DNA of 64,000 nt, taken from Pontibacter mucosus. GTDB lineage: Bacteria > Bacteroidota > Bacteroidia > Cytophagales > Hymenobacteraceae. The position numbers were made by a program, and so were the translations under genes. The stretch covers positions 124,001 through 188,000 of the forward strand of contig NZ_QBKI01000009.1 in the NCBI RefSeq assembly GCF_003054055.1, in the 5' to 3' direction. The first letter of the stretch is position 1, and every line of letters starts with the position of its first letter. Positions 8,367 to 16,755 of this stretch are shown here, piece by piece. Below the pieces are notes generated by a model. The model saw nothing but the letters and a program-made list of their open reading frames with translations, searched no databases and was not told the DNA's origin.

Positions 8367-9911
8367 ATGGCAAGATTAAGAATTGGGGTAGTTGACCTGG
8401 TGAGTAAAGGTCCTACCGATACCCTGTGGGCCAGGGTCATGCATGCAAACCTGGCGAGCATCATGCCGCAGGTGGTAGCCACCTGGTGTGAGCAGGAAGG
8501 CCATGAGGTGGTGCTGGTCTGTTACACCGGCCGGGAAAACCTGCGGAAGGAGCTGCCCAAAGGGGTTGACATGGTCTTTATCTGCTCCTTTACCCAGGCG
8601 GCTTTGCTGGCCTACGCCCTCAGCCATTACTTCCGCAGCCTGGGCGCGGTGACGGTCCTGGGTGGCCCCCACGCCCGCTGTTACCCGGATGATGCGGTGA
8701 AGTACTTTGATTACGTGCTGGGCTTCACCCACAAATCCACCATCGTGGAAGTGCTCCAGGACTGCAGCCCGCAGCGGCCCGAAGGCAGGTGCCTTTCCGC
8801 AGCGCGGCAGCCCGCGCACCTGCCAGGGGTGAAGGAGCGGTGGAAGTTTATCGAACCTACTTTAAGAAAGGCACCCTTTCTTCAGGTGGTGCCCATGATC
8901 GGGAGCGTCGGCTGCCCCTATACTTGTTCTTTCTGCATAGATGCCACAGTAGACTATCAACCCATGAACTTTGACGTGGTAAGGGAGGATCTCCAGTTTC
9001 TTCTCACAAGGTTCCGCAAACCTACCGTCGGCTGGCATGACCCAAACTTCGGCGTGCGCTTTGATGCCAACATGGAGGCCATTGCCTCCGCAGCCCCCCC
9101 GGGGAGCTTCCGCTTTTTTGCCGAAAGCAGCCTGTCCATCCTCACCGAGGAACACCTGAGGGTGCTGCAGCGCAACGGGTTTGATGCCCTGCTTCCTGGC
9201 ATTGAGTCCTGGTACGAGTTGGGGAACAAGTCCAGAACTTCCCGCAAGGTGGGGGAAGAGAAGGTGGCCCGTATCTCGGAGCATGTGAACATGATGTTCC
9301 GCTACGTACCCTACGTGCAGACCAACTTTGTGCTGGGGCTGGACAGCGATGAGGGGACCGAGCCCTTCGAGCTCACCAAGCGCTTTGTGGACTTGTCTCC
9401 TGCGGCATTTCCCGGCTACTCCCTGCTAAGCGCCTTTGGGCAGGCGGCCCCCCTCAACCTGGAGTACCAGCGGGCGGGCAGGGTCTTGCCCTTCCCCTTT
9501 CATTTTCTTAACAACCACCTGGCCATGAACGTGAAGCCCCGCAACTACGGGTGGGTGGAGTTCTATGACAAGGTGATAGACCTGACAGCCTACACCTTCT
9601 CCGAGAAAGCAATTTACCGACGCTTCATGGCCACACCTAATCCTTCTGCCAAATGGATGAACCTGATGCGGGCTGTTTCTTCGGAGGGGTACGGACGCCT
9701 GCGATTTTACCGGCAGGTGCGCCAGAATCTGGTGGAAGACGTGGCGTTCAGGAAATACTTTGAGGGGGAGACAACAGTACTACCCTCCTTTTACAAAAAC
9801 ATCATTCAAAGAGATCTGGGGGACTGGTGGCAATGGCTTCCGGAAGGGGCCCTGGAGCACGACCAGAACGCTTACCTGCATAAAGACTTCCCATTTGTTA
9901 AACCCGTTTAA
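8367..9911 (+). CDS. Radical SAM protein with N-terminal cobalamin-binding-like domain
   Basis: The 514-residue protein has a Rossmann-like N-terminal part (about 1-125, with VTVLGGPHA) that resembles the B12-binding domain of class B radical SAM enzymes, though the usual DxHxxG motif is not obvious. The 4Fe-4S motif CPYTCSFC (C183, C187, C190) opens the radical SAM domain. This family does methyl transfers or other radical reactions on unknown substrates. It stands alone between a winged-helix gene and gene scraps, so the context gives no pathway. The substrate is unknown; no precursor peptide was recognised next to it. Confidence 0.85.
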   Translation: MARLRIGVVDLVSKGPTDTLWARVMHANLASIMPQVVATWCEQEGHEVVLVCYTGRENLRKELPKGVDMVFICSFTQAALLAYALSHYFRSLGAVTVLGGPHARCYPDDAVKYFDYVLGFTHKSTIVEVLQDCSPQRPEGRCLSAARQPAHLPGVKERWKFIEPTLRKAPFLQVVPMIGSVGCPYTCSFCIDATVDYQPMNFDVVREDLQFLLTRFRKPTVGWHDPNFGVRFDANMEAIASAAPPGSFRFFAESSLSILTEEHLRVLQRNGFDALLPGIESWYELGNKSRTSRKVGEEKVARISEHVNMMFRYVPYVQTNFVLGLDSDEGTEPFELTKRFVDLSPAAFPGYSLLSAFGQAAPLNLEYQRAGRVLPFPFHFLNNHLAMNVKPRNYGWVEFYDKVIDLTAYTFSEKAIYRRFMATPNPSAKWMNLMRAVSSEGYGRLRFYRQVRQNLVEDVAFRKYFEGETTVLPSFYKNIIQRDLGDWWQWLPEGALEHDQNAYLHKDFPFVKPV

Positions 9912-10166
9912 TCGTAGGCGCAACGGGAGAGCAGGAGCATCGGTTCTGGCCTCGGCCTCAGAAGCGCTCACAGGCACTGCTGAAGCTGTGGATTTCTGCT
10001 GCTTTATCGCCTCTTGCTCCCTCAGATAATACTGCTCCTGCGCCGGGTCTCCGGCAATGGCTTTTGCAAGGTAAGGCTGTGCCGCCTGGTCCCTTCCCTG
10101 CTGCGCAAGGGCGACGGCAATCAGGTAGTTAATGTAGAAGTTTGCCGGCCACGTGCCCAGCACCAT
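9912..10166 (-). pseudogene. Fragment of a tetratricopeptide-type protein
   Basis: On the minus strand the frame reads NYLIAVALAQQGRDQAAQPY and LAKAIAGDPAQEQYYLREQE, a typical TPR helix pair, then an Ala/Ser/Pro-rich tail. No start region with upstream repeats exists, and downstream the frame runs into the antisense of the radical SAM gene without its own stop. It looks like a scrap of a larger gene cut on both sides. Confidence 0.55.
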
Positions 10167-10374
10167 TTTAAAATCTCTGTATGTTGATGAAAGTGGCTAC
10201 CTGTACGCGGGAACAGGGGACGGGCAGGTTTATCGCACAGCCAACGGCGGCAAGAGTTGGGAGCTGGTCTCAGGGGGGCTGCCGCAGAGCGAGGGCATCT
10301 ACGTCGTCTCCACTACACCGGAAGGAAAGCTTCTCGCTGGCCTGAACCGCAAGGGAATTTATCTTTTGAAGTAA
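10165..10374 (+). pseudogene. C-terminal fragment of a BNR/Asp-box beta-propeller protein
   Basis: The frame reads LYVDESGYLYAGTGDGQVYR, then TANGGKSWELVSGGLP, an Asp-box (S/T-x-D/N-x-G-x-x-W) of sialidase-like propellers, and ends at TAA 10372-10374 after GIYLLK. Only about one and a half propeller blades are left and there is no proper start. The fragment abuts the TPR scrap on the other strand, so both probably mark one deletion or rearrangement joint. Confidence 0.6.
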
Positions 10375-10545
10375 TTAGGTTAAGCAGGTAGCTATCTGTG
10401 CACGTAGTTTTAGAAACGTGCACAGATAATTCTGTAGCGTAGCAAACTGATGTGATAGAATTAATCTGCTCGCATGTAACGTAGCACTTGCCCTTGAATC
10501 CTGGTAGTTTTGGTTCGATCGTATTTCCTTTTACCCTACTGCATG

Positions 10546-10579
10546 AAAAGCCGCTCCACATCCTGCAGAGCGGCTTTTT
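10546..10579. terminator. Bidirectional-looking terminator
   Basis: AAAAGCCGCTC (10546-10556) pairs with GAGCGGCTTTT (10568-10578), giving an A-flanked, T-flanked hairpin usable in both directions. It separates the BNR scrap from the nuclease inhibitor gene. The rest of 10375-10734 shows no credible gene. Confidence 0.8.
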
Positions 10580-10734
10580 GGATTGGTAATTTACCCCTTC
10601 AGAGAAGATTGTGACGCCAATGAGGAACAGAGCAGGAAAAGCCAGCTGCGCTACTGGATGTAAGAGTTGGGCACACAAGGCAGCATGCCGTGCTGCGCCG
10701 CCTCCGCAAACTTGAACGGGTAGCAGCAGTGCTG

Positions 10735-11139
10735 CTACGTCTCCACCACCTCCGTCTTCACCCCTATCCAATCCCCGGTATCAGCTCTGCCCAAGACGAG
10801 TGCTGTGATGCGGCGGCGCCCGATTCGGTACACCTTCACTTCGTCCAGGTGCTGCTCCAGGTAGGCCTGCAGCGACTGGAAGCGGGCGGCTGTCTCCCGG
10901 TCTTCCGTTGTCTCCGTATTGGTAATCATCGGGCGGAAGAAGGTTCCCAGCTCCATGTTCTCTACCGTACCCTCCTTCCCTGCCCAGGCCGCGACTTCCC
11001 TTGCCGTGGGGGCAGCGCCGAAGGAGGCGGGAAAATGCACGGCCTCCAGCGGGGCGTCCGTCTCGCTCACGTACAGCAGCCCCTCCGAAAGACGGCGAAG
11101 CTCCTTCAATGCGGCATCTGTGTTCTCGTTATGGCTCAT
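10735..11139 (-). CDS. Nuclease A inhibitor-like protein
   Basis: The 134-residue acidic protein resembles NuiA, the inhibitor of the sugar-non-specific nuclease NucA of Anabaena: an N-terminal helix (LKELRRLSEGLLYVSETDAP) followed by an alpha/beta fold ending in RITALVLGRADTGDWIGVKT. It lacks a signal peptide, so it would act in the cytoplasm. The gene begins 22 bases after the stop of a DNA/RNA non-specific endonuclease gene of the very class that NuiA inhibits, and both lie on the minus strand in one likely operon. The pairing strongly supports the assignment: protection of the producer against its own nuclease before export. Confidence 0.85.
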   Translation of the reverse strand: MSHNENTDAALKELRRLSEGLLYVSETDAPLEAVHFPASFGAAPTAREVAAWAGKEGTVENMELGTFFRPMITNTETTEDRETAARFQSLQAYLEQHLDEVKVYRIGRRRITALVLGRADTGDWIGVKTEVVET

Positions 11140-11161
11140 GGTTTATGGGACTATAAATTGT

Positions 11162-12013
11162 TTATCGTGTAGGGCCTGTGTCCACTCGGCTCTCGAGTAC
11201 CTGCTGTGTCCGTTCCGGCAGGGCCGACAGCAGGTCATAGCCGGTGGCCTGCTCGATGGCATCGACGGTGGTGCGGTAGGCGCCCCAGTCCGGCTGCACC
11301 GCCTCGCTGTTGGGCGTGTCCACGGCAATAACGCGCGTCGTGGTGCTGATACGCTCCAGGTCGCCCTCTCCCGCAGGCAATACGACGAGTACCTTCCAGA
11401 TACGGGCAGGCACCGTGACGCGGCCATTGTCAATGGTGCCGGCAGTTCCGGCCGAGCCGGTCCCGCCCTTGCCGTAGCTGCCCATCACCACGTACACCTC
11501 CATGCCCTCTGAGACCAGCCTGCGGGTATAGTCCTCCAGGTCAGCCCATGGCCCCTGGTTGCTGCTGGGGGCCTGGGGAATCATGTTGGTCATCAGAAAG
11601 GTGGCCGAGTTGTCCTCGGCCGTGCGGGTCCTGTCAGCCGATGGAGCGTTGTGCCCACGGTCAAAGCCGCTGCCTCGGTAGCTGGAGGCTGTGACGCGGT
11701 ACCAGCCCTCCGGCAGGGCCGCATCCGCGCGGAAGTCGTTCTGGCGGTCGGAGGCCCCAAGCCAGTCCTGGCTCACATGCCAGCTCACCCAGTTGGGCGT
11801 GCCCCGGTCCCTGCTGTAGGAGAGGGCGTACTGCGGCCTGGTGATCAGGTAATTGTCGGGCGTGCCGGCGTCCGCTGTGGCCCCGCTCGGATTCCCCAGC
11901 AGCAGCTGCTGCTGCTCCAGGGTCAGCGGCTGGCGTGGCGCTATCTCCGAGCCCTTGCAGCCCACAAGGACGATGAAGAGCAGCAAAAGGTAGCGGTAGA
12001 AATGTTTGGTCAT
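11162..12013 (-). CDS. DNA/RNA non-specific endonuclease, lipoprotein
   Basis: The 283-residue protein starts with a lipoprotein signal ending at Cys19 (IVLVGC). The catalytic motif DRGHNAPSADR (118-128) is that of the NucA/Serratia nuclease family, with His121 as general base; MTNMIPQ and NQGPW downstream supply the Mg-binding asparagine and the conserved Asn/Trp. It would cut DNA and RNA in the periplasm or at the cell surface, for nutrition or defence. It is followed at 22 bases by its inhibitor gene. An upstream regulator is not seen. Confidence 0.92.
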   Translation of the reverse strand: MTKHFYRYLLLLFIVLVGCKGSEIAPRQPLTLEQQQLLLGNPSGATADAGTPDNYLITRPQYALSYSRDRGTPNWVSWHVSQDWLGASDRQNDFRADAALPEGWYRVTASSYRGSGFDRGHNAPSADRTRTAEDNSATFLMTNMIPQAPSSNQGPWADLEDYTRRLVSEGMEVYVVMGSYGKGGTGSAGTAGTIDNGRVTVPARIWKVLVVLPAGEGDLERISTTTRVIAVDTPNSEAVQPDWGAYRTTVDAIEQATGYDLLSALPERTQQVLESRVDTGPTR

Positions 12014-12133
12014 CTGTTTGGTTTGGTCATGTTATTGTGAAGGTACCCGGCTTCGGGTACAGATTGTCCTGCTACGGATGCAGCAAGTTAACGTGTACAG
12101 CTTCATTTCCGCATGCAGCCACCTTCCTTTTCT

Positions 12134-13405
12134 TCACCTGGCCCGGATCAGGCCCTCCAGACGGGTGGTGTAGCAGGGCGAGAGGTTCTCCTGCCGTAGC
12201 TGCCAGCTGCCCTCGCCCGTGCCCTGGGCCGCGTACTTGACGGCGTAGTGGCCGTAGCGCTCCCGTAAAGTGTCGAGGGTGTGCATTAAAAGGGCGTGCT
12301 TCTCCCGGTCCACCGTGTCCAGCAGGCTCAGCTGCATGCTGTTGGCCGGTACTAGGTCCAGCAGCAGCACGCCTGTCTTGCGGTAGCGGAAGCCGGGGCG
12401 GAAGATCTGCCGCAGTGCCTTGAGTGCTTTTCCGATAAGCTCGGGCTCCGAGTCGGTTGGCGCATCGAAGGTAAGGGTGCGGCTGTTGGAGTAGCATTCC
12501 CCCTCACCGGCAAAGCGGCTGGTCATCAGGAATACGGTCATCGCCGTTGCCTTGCTGCCCTGTTTGCGCAGCTTGGTGGCGCAGCGCACCACGTGGGTCG
12601 CCAGGGCCTCGGCCACCTCATCCAGCTCCGTGACCGCCTCCCCGAAGGAGCGCGAGGTGCAGATGTTCTGCTTGGCGGGCGGCACCAGCTCCAGGTCGAT
12701 GCACGGCTCCCCGCGCAGCTCCCTGACGGTGCGGAGTCCCACTACCGTCAGGTGCTTCTTGGCAAAGGCGTCCGTGACGTTCCGTAGGTCCCAGGCGGTG
12801 TGCACGCCGTAGCCGGCCAGCTTTCGGGCGTAGCGGTGCCCGATGCCCCACACGTCCCCCGCCCCGGTCCTGCGCAGCGCCGCCTCGATGTGTCGCTCGT
12901 CGGTGAGCACCAGCACGCCGTCTGCCTTGGGGGATTTCTTGGCGATCCGGTTGGCCACCTTGGCCAGCGTCTTGGTGGGGGCCACCCCCACGGCCACCGG
13001 CATGCCCAGCCACTGCCGCACGGTCTGGCGGATTTCCCGGGCGTAAGCCTGCAGGTCTACTTTGTAGAAATCACCCAGGTCCAGGAAGCTCTCGTCGATG
13101 GAGTATACCTCCACATGGGGGCTGAACTGCGAGAGGGTCTCCACCACGCGGGCCGACATGTCGCCGTAAAGCTCGTAGTTGCTGCTGAACACCGCTACCC
13201 CTTCCCTCTTGATCAGGTCTCGCAGTTCGAAGTAAGGCGTGCCCATCCCGATGCCCAGCGCCTTGGCCTCGCCGGAGCGGGCGATCACGCAGCCGTCGTT
13301 GTTGGAGAGCACCACCACCGGCTTGCCCTCCAGAGAAGGATTGAAGACGCGCTCGCAGGAGGCATAGAAGTTGTTGCAGTCCACCAGGGCGAAGAGCGAG
13401 GTCAT
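12134..13405 (-). CDS. umuC: Y-family DNA polymerase V subunit UmuC
   Basis: The 423-residue protein is the usual UmuC length. It begins [20 protein letters not shown] with the metal-binding Asp, has [10 protein letters not shown] (SxDE palm motif), [15 protein letters not shown], a helix-hairpin-helix region and a C-terminal little-finger domain followed by the DUF4113-like end. It performs error-prone translesion synthesis after DNA damage. The ATG at 13405 overlaps the umuD stop by four bases (ATGA), so the two are translationally coupled. A longer open frame upstream to 13954 is only a shadow of umuD. GC content is high here. Confidence 0.95.
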   Translation of the reverse strand: MTSLFALVDCNNFYASCERVFNPSLEGKPVVVLSNNDGCVIARSGEAKALGIGMGTPYFELRDLIKREGVAVFSSNYELYGDMSARVVETLSQFSPHVEVYSIDESFLDLGDFYKVDLQAYAREIRQTVRQWLGMPVAVGVAPTKTLAKVANRIAKKSPKADGVLVLTDERHIEAALRRTGAGDVWGIGHRYARKLAGYGVHTAWDLRNVTDAFAKKHLTVVGLRTVRELRGEPCIDLELVPPAKQNICTSRSFGEAVTELDEVAEALATHVVRCATKLRKQGSKATAMTVFLMTSRFAGEGECYSNSRTLTFDAPTDSEPELIGKALKALRQIFRPGFRYRKTGVLLLDLVPANSMQLSLLDTVDREKHALLMHTLDTLRERYGHYAVKYAAQGTGEGSWQLRQENLSPCYTTRLEGLIRAR

Positions 13406-13863
13406 GCGAAGGTCCTGACCGTTCCAACCACCACCCCCCAGATGCGCCCCGCCTCTGCCTCGGTCACATGGATGGGCGCATAGCTCGTGTTCTCCGGCAG
13501 CAGCCAGGCCCCGTCCTTCTTCAGCTCGTAGCGCTTGATGGTGAACTCGCCGTTCACATAGGCCAGCACGATGTCCCCGCTCCGGGCCTTGCGGGACTTG
13601 TCGACCACGGCCAGGTCCCCGGGGGTGATGTGGGCCCCTATCATGCTGTCGCCCTCCACCTTCACCAGGAAGGTCGAGGTGGGGTTGGAGGAGACGTAGG
13701 CGTTCAGGTCGATGCGCCCGGCGATGTAGTCGTCGGCCGGGCTGGGGAAGCCCGCCCGCACGGTGGCCCCCACCAGCGGGAGGTTGAGGGGGCTCCCCAG
13801 GTCCAGGCACAGCGCCTGGGGCCATGGGATAGGGTGCAGTGGAATAATGCTCGCGTCTGTCAT
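13402..13863 (-). CDS. umuD: SOS mutagenesis protein UmuD (S24 self-cleaving protease)
   Basis: The 153-residue protein has the Ala-Gly cleavage site in [13 protein letters not shown] (about 36-48), the nucleophile Ser in VEGDSMIGA and the Lys in TIKRYELK, the S24 catalytic pair. RecA-stimulated self-cleavage gives UmuD', which joins UmuC to form the mutagenic polymerase. The gene is directly coupled to umuC. The promoter region contains a perfect palindrome 58 bases upstream, a possible SOS operator. Confidence 0.93.
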   Translation of the reverse strand: MTDASIIPLHPIPWPQALCLDLGSPLNLPLVGATVRAGFPSPADDYIAGRIDLNAYVSSNPTSTFLVKVEGDSMIGAHITPGDLAVVDKSRKARSGDIVLAYVNGEFTIKRYELKKDGAWLLPENTSYAPIHVTEAEAGRIWGVVVGTVRTFA

Positions 13864-13920
13864 AGTGCCTTCTTTTACGGCACCAATTTACGGAACGGTT
13901 ATATATAATGCTAAAATATT

Positions 13921-13931
13921 TAGTAATACTA
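13921..13931. promoter_or_regulatory. Palindrome upstream of umuD, possible SOS operator
   Basis: TAGTAATACTA is an 11-base palindrome around one central base, in an AT-rich stretch 58 bases before the umuD start and just behind the stop of the HMCES-type gene. Position and symmetry would suit a LexA-type repressor site, but I cannot cite the consensus for this family, so the role is inferred. Confidence 0.35.
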
Positions 13932-13937
13932 TATGGA

Positions 13938-14630
13938 TTAGCTAAATAGATCACCTTGCTCGGCCATAGGCTCTAGGACCTCAGGCGAGTCATTGGCAGG
14001 GGAATTAACTAGTGTGGACACCGGGTAAGCTTTCATCTCCTCGCTCGGGTAAGGCTTCAATAGAGAGAGCAGGTGCTCGTTGGCCTGCTCGCCGGAGAGC
14101 CACTCCGCCTCCTCTTCCGGGTGCAGGAGCACCGGCATGCGGTCGTGGAGGGGGCGCATCAGCTCATTGGCCTCCGTGGTGATGATGGTGAAGGTGTCAA
14201 AGACCTCACCCGTGTCCGGGTCCGCCCACTCGTCCCAGAGGCCGGCAAAGCAAAAGATTCCCTCATCTTTTAGGAGGATACGGTAAGGCTGCTTACCGGT
14301 GGGCGTGGTGCGCCACTCGTAGAAGCTGTCGGCCGGCACCAGGCAACGCTTCTGGTTAACCAGTTGACGGAAGGTGGGTTTTTCGGTGATCGTCTCGGCC
14401 CTGGCGTTGATAGACTTGTGCTTGTACGCTTTCTCCTTTGCCCAGTGCGGCACCAGCCCCCAGGAGAAGAACTGCACGTGCTCGGGGTCCTGGTTGGTGA
14501 TAACGGGCAAGAGCTGAGAGGGCGCCGCGTTGAAGCGGTTGTCGGCCTGGGCCTTCTCCAGTAACTTGGCAGCCCGTACGGAGCCCTTCGACTCCTTCTT
14601 TTTAGTGATGATACTGTAGCGTCCGCACAT
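13938..14630 (-). CDS. yedK: SOS response-associated peptidase, YedK/HMCES family
   Basis: The start at 14630 is chosen because it places Cys at position 2 (MCGRYS), the catalytic residue that forms a thiazolidine crosslink with abasic sites in single-stranded DNA. The 230-residue product also has [22 protein letters not shown] and LHDRMPVLL with the conserved Glu and His. It protects stalled forks from abasic-site breakage. In many bacteria this gene sits beside translesion polymerase genes, as here, which supports an SOS cluster. Confidence 0.92.
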   Translation of the reverse strand: MCGRYSIITKKKESKGSVRAAKLLEKAQADNRFNAAPSQLLPVITNQDPEHVQFFSWGLVPHWAKEKAYKHKSINARAETITEKPTFRQLVNQKRCLVPADSFYEWRTTPTGKQPYRILLKDEGIFCFAGLWDEWADPDTGEVFDTFTIITTEANELMRPLHDRMPVLLHPEEEAEWLSGEQANEHLLSLLKPYPSEEMKAYPVSTLVNSPANDSPEVLEPMAEQGDLFS

Positions 14631-14642
14631 GGTAAACTTCAA

Positions 14643-15001
14643 TGTAAGTTTTCTTTTTTACGAAGGTACAACACACCAGGGTACAGTGCCCCTATACTTA
14701 CCGGACACAACTAGCGAGCATTACTTGCCAATAAAAGACATCAGCTTGAGAGTGTTTGGTACCTGTAGCAGGCAGGCTTTGGTTTTCATAAGCCCACCTG
14801 CACGTAAGCTGTCGCCATCTGGTCTCTACTCCAGACAAATACCGAGAAATGCAGTATTTCCTTCTGTTCCAGCGCCTGCTTTGGCGGCACCAAATAAAGC
14901 AAAGGACTTCATATTCAAAGATTTCACAAAGCTGATTCAAACTGTCATCTCCAGACCTTTATAGCATCGCAACGCAGCAGGGTAAACATCGCATTTCTGT
15001 T
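14643..15001. other. Intergenic stretch, no gene seen
   Basis: The 360 bases between the HMCES-type gene and the DUF72 gene hold short open frames on both strands but none with a recognisable product or good coding pattern. One TATACTT word is present at about 14693. Both flanking genes are on the minus strand, so this should carry the promoter of the HMCES-type gene. Confidence 0.5.
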
Positions 15002-15748
15002 CTACAGCTCTTCCACCAGCTTACGTAGCTTATCCGCATCTGTCACGGCATGGCCCTGTATGGTGTTGTTAAAGAAAACCCATACTTGTTTTCCATCTTC
15101 CAGCCAGTCTTTCACCATGTAGGCATAGCGCTCCAGTTTCTCATCCGCGTAAGCCGAGGAGTACATCTTCTCATCGCCGTGCAGGCGCAGGTAAGCCGTG
15201 TTGGTAGTGGTTGCCTCCGTACCCGGGAAGCGCCTGCCGGCACTGGCAATGACGGTGGTGATGTCGTACTGCCGGAGCAAATCCAGGGCCTCCTCCGTAA
15301 ACCAGGAGACATGCCGCGCCTCCAGGGCAAAAACCTGCTCGGGATAAAGCCTGCGCAACGTCTGGAAGAAGTCGGTTGCCACCAGCCTGTCGAAGCGGAA
15401 ACTGGCAGCAATCTGCACCAGTACAGGCCCCAGCCGCTCCCCCATCAGCAGGTAGCGCGACATGAATTTCTGCAGCGGCTCTTCAATATCCTTAAACTTT
15501 TTTTTGTGGGTGATTTCCTGGTGCAGCTTGGGGGCGAACTTAAAGTGCGCCGGCGTCTGCGAAAGCCACTTCTCAATGGTCTTGGCCATCGTGAAATGGT
15601 AAAAGCTGCTGTTGATTTCGGTTGCGTTGAAGCGGGTGGCATAGTGGCTGAGGTATTCGGCCGGTTTGAGCTCCGGGGGGTACAGCACTTCCTGCCAGCG
15701 GTAGCTCCAGCCGGATGTTCCAATATGCAGTTGGGTTAGGTTTGTCAT
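15002..15748 (-). CDS. DUF72 (YecE-like) protein
   Basis: The 248-residue protein has the family hallmarks LHIGTSGWSYRWQEVLYP near the N terminus, FNATEINSSFYHF, FKFAPKLHQEITH, an FALEARHVSW segment and the C-terminal VWVFFNNTIQGHAV. It is a TIM-barrel fold resembling xylose-isomerase-like enzymes; the biochemical role is unknown. I prefer the ATG at 15748 to one 12 bases upstream because MTNLTQLHIG fits the family start. It probably stands alone. Confidence 0.88.
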   Translation of the reverse strand: MTNLTQLHIGTSGWSYRWQEVLYPPELKPAEYLSHYATRFNATEINSSFYHFTMAKTIEKWLSQTPAHFKFAPKLHQEITHKKKFKDIEEPLQKFMSRYLLMGERLGPVLVQIAASFRFDRLVATDFFQTLRRLYPEQVFALEARHVSWFTEEALDLLRQYDITTVIASAGRRFPGTEATTTNTAYLRLHGDEKMYSSAYADEKLERYAYMVKDWLEDGKQVWVFFNNTIQGHAVTDADKLRKLVEEL

Positions 15749-15991
15749 ACGTGCATTCAAAGTAAGGGAGGTATACTTTGTTGCGGCTGGGTGGTTGCAA
15801 ATTCAGGGGAGCATGCAGCCCTAAATCACTGGAGGCAAGCATTAACAGCTACTAAGTCCTATAAGACACTACGGCGGATACTTTAATGTCTGGTCCCACA
15901 TACCTGTACATGAAAAACACGCGGTTCAGGATGACCAGGTACGGCCAGTGAACTTCACATAGCAACACTGCCTCCACAACGGCTTTTCCTC

Positions 15992-16216
15992 CTAGCTAAG
16001 CAAACCCGAGGCTCTTTCAAGGGAAATAGGCTTCAGCTGCAAGTACACCATAATGTTTTCACTGTCGGTCAAGTGTGGCAGATTATTGAAGTACTGGCAA
16101 AATTTAATTGATGGTTGACGCCTTTGTGCTGGTGATAGTGCTATAGAATCCAGTAAAGGAAGCGTTGCATGATACTTCTCCGCTCCTATTAAAACTACTT
16201 TAGCTTGAACCTCCAT
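15992..16216 (-). CDS. Possible small unknown protein, 74 residues
   Basis: The frame MEVQAKVVLIGAEKYHATLP to the stop at 15992 has acceptable composition but no recognised motif. It lies in a 950-base gap (15761-16713) with little other content. It may be a small real gene or chance. Confidence 0.3.
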   Translation of the reverse strand: MEVQAKVVLIGAEKYHATLPLLDSIALSPAQRRQPSIKFCQYFNNLPHLTDSENIMVYLQLKPISLERASGLLS

Positions 16217-16328
16217 TTACTTAAAACAGAGGAAGCCTTTGGTATAAGTATGCACTGAGCCGGGAGAACTACCTGATTTAGTTCGGAAATACCAACTACT
16301 TAATTCAGCAGTCGTAACGGGTAAAATA

Positions 16329-16628
16329 ATGCAAATTGTTCAACTCCCATACTTAAAAGCCGGAGAGGAAACAGGAGTCCTCAACACTAGTAACATTACC
16401 AAAAAGGGGGGTATTCATAAGCAAGTCACCATCTTGAAAGAATGGAATTTGGTACCTGTGAAAGGCAAGTCCATTGACCCGCACCAAGGAAGCTTTGCAG
16501 CTGGCACGGCACGTGGCTTCCAGGGCTGGGCTTGCGCTGTACTGCTCCAGCGTATCTTTACTCCTGCTATGAGTGTAGGGGTTATGCTTGATCCGAGATA
16601 CAAGTCGGTGAACAGAAATCCTAACTAA
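16329..16628 (+). CDS. Possible unknown protein, 99 residues
   Basis: ATG at 16329 opens a frame of 99 codons (MQIVQLPYLKAGEETGVLNT start). No family is recognised and no signal peptide is present. A short hairpin at 16709-16729 lies behind it. Support is weak; it is listed because nothing else explains the segment. Confidence 0.3.
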   Translation: MQIVQLPYLKAGEETGVLNTSNITKKGGIHKQVTILKEWNLVPVKGKSIDPHQGSFAAGTARGFQGWACAVLLQRIFTPAMSVGVMLDPRYKSVNRNPN

Positions 16629-16708
16629 ACGGCGAGGCTGAGGTATGGCAAAACCTCAAGAAGGCAATAGTCAAAGCATTTAGGATAAGCATTATAGAAA
16701 TAAAAAAG

Positions 16709-16729
16709 GCCTGTTGCTGCCGGACAGGC
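16709..16729. other. Short hairpin before the isoaspartyl peptidase gene
   Basis: GCCTGT (16709-16714) pairs with ACAGGC (16724-16729) after an A-run. It falls inside the longest possible reading frame of the peptidase gene, which is one reason to place the real start at 16756. Confidence 0.4.
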
Positions 16730-16755
16730 TAAAGACAAAAAGTAACGATACAGCT

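Noticed and set aside
10313..10771. 152-codon minus-strand frame overlapping the nuclease inhibitor end and a terminator
   Set aside because: It runs through a clear terminator hairpin and out of frame through the inhibitor gene; not a plausible gene.
12800..13483. 227-codon plus-strand frame opposite umuC/umuD
   Set aside because: Shadow frame with no domain, opposite two well-supported genes.
12134..13954. A 606-codon frame extending umuC upstream to 13954
   Set aside because: The N-terminal 180 residues are the antisense-like out-of-frame reading of umuD on the same strand; the true umuC start with [10 protein letters not shown] is at 13405.
14629..14964. 111-codon plus-strand frame between HMCES-type and DUF72 genes
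   Set aside because: No recognisable domain, start overlaps the HMCES-type gene start region, composition looks random.
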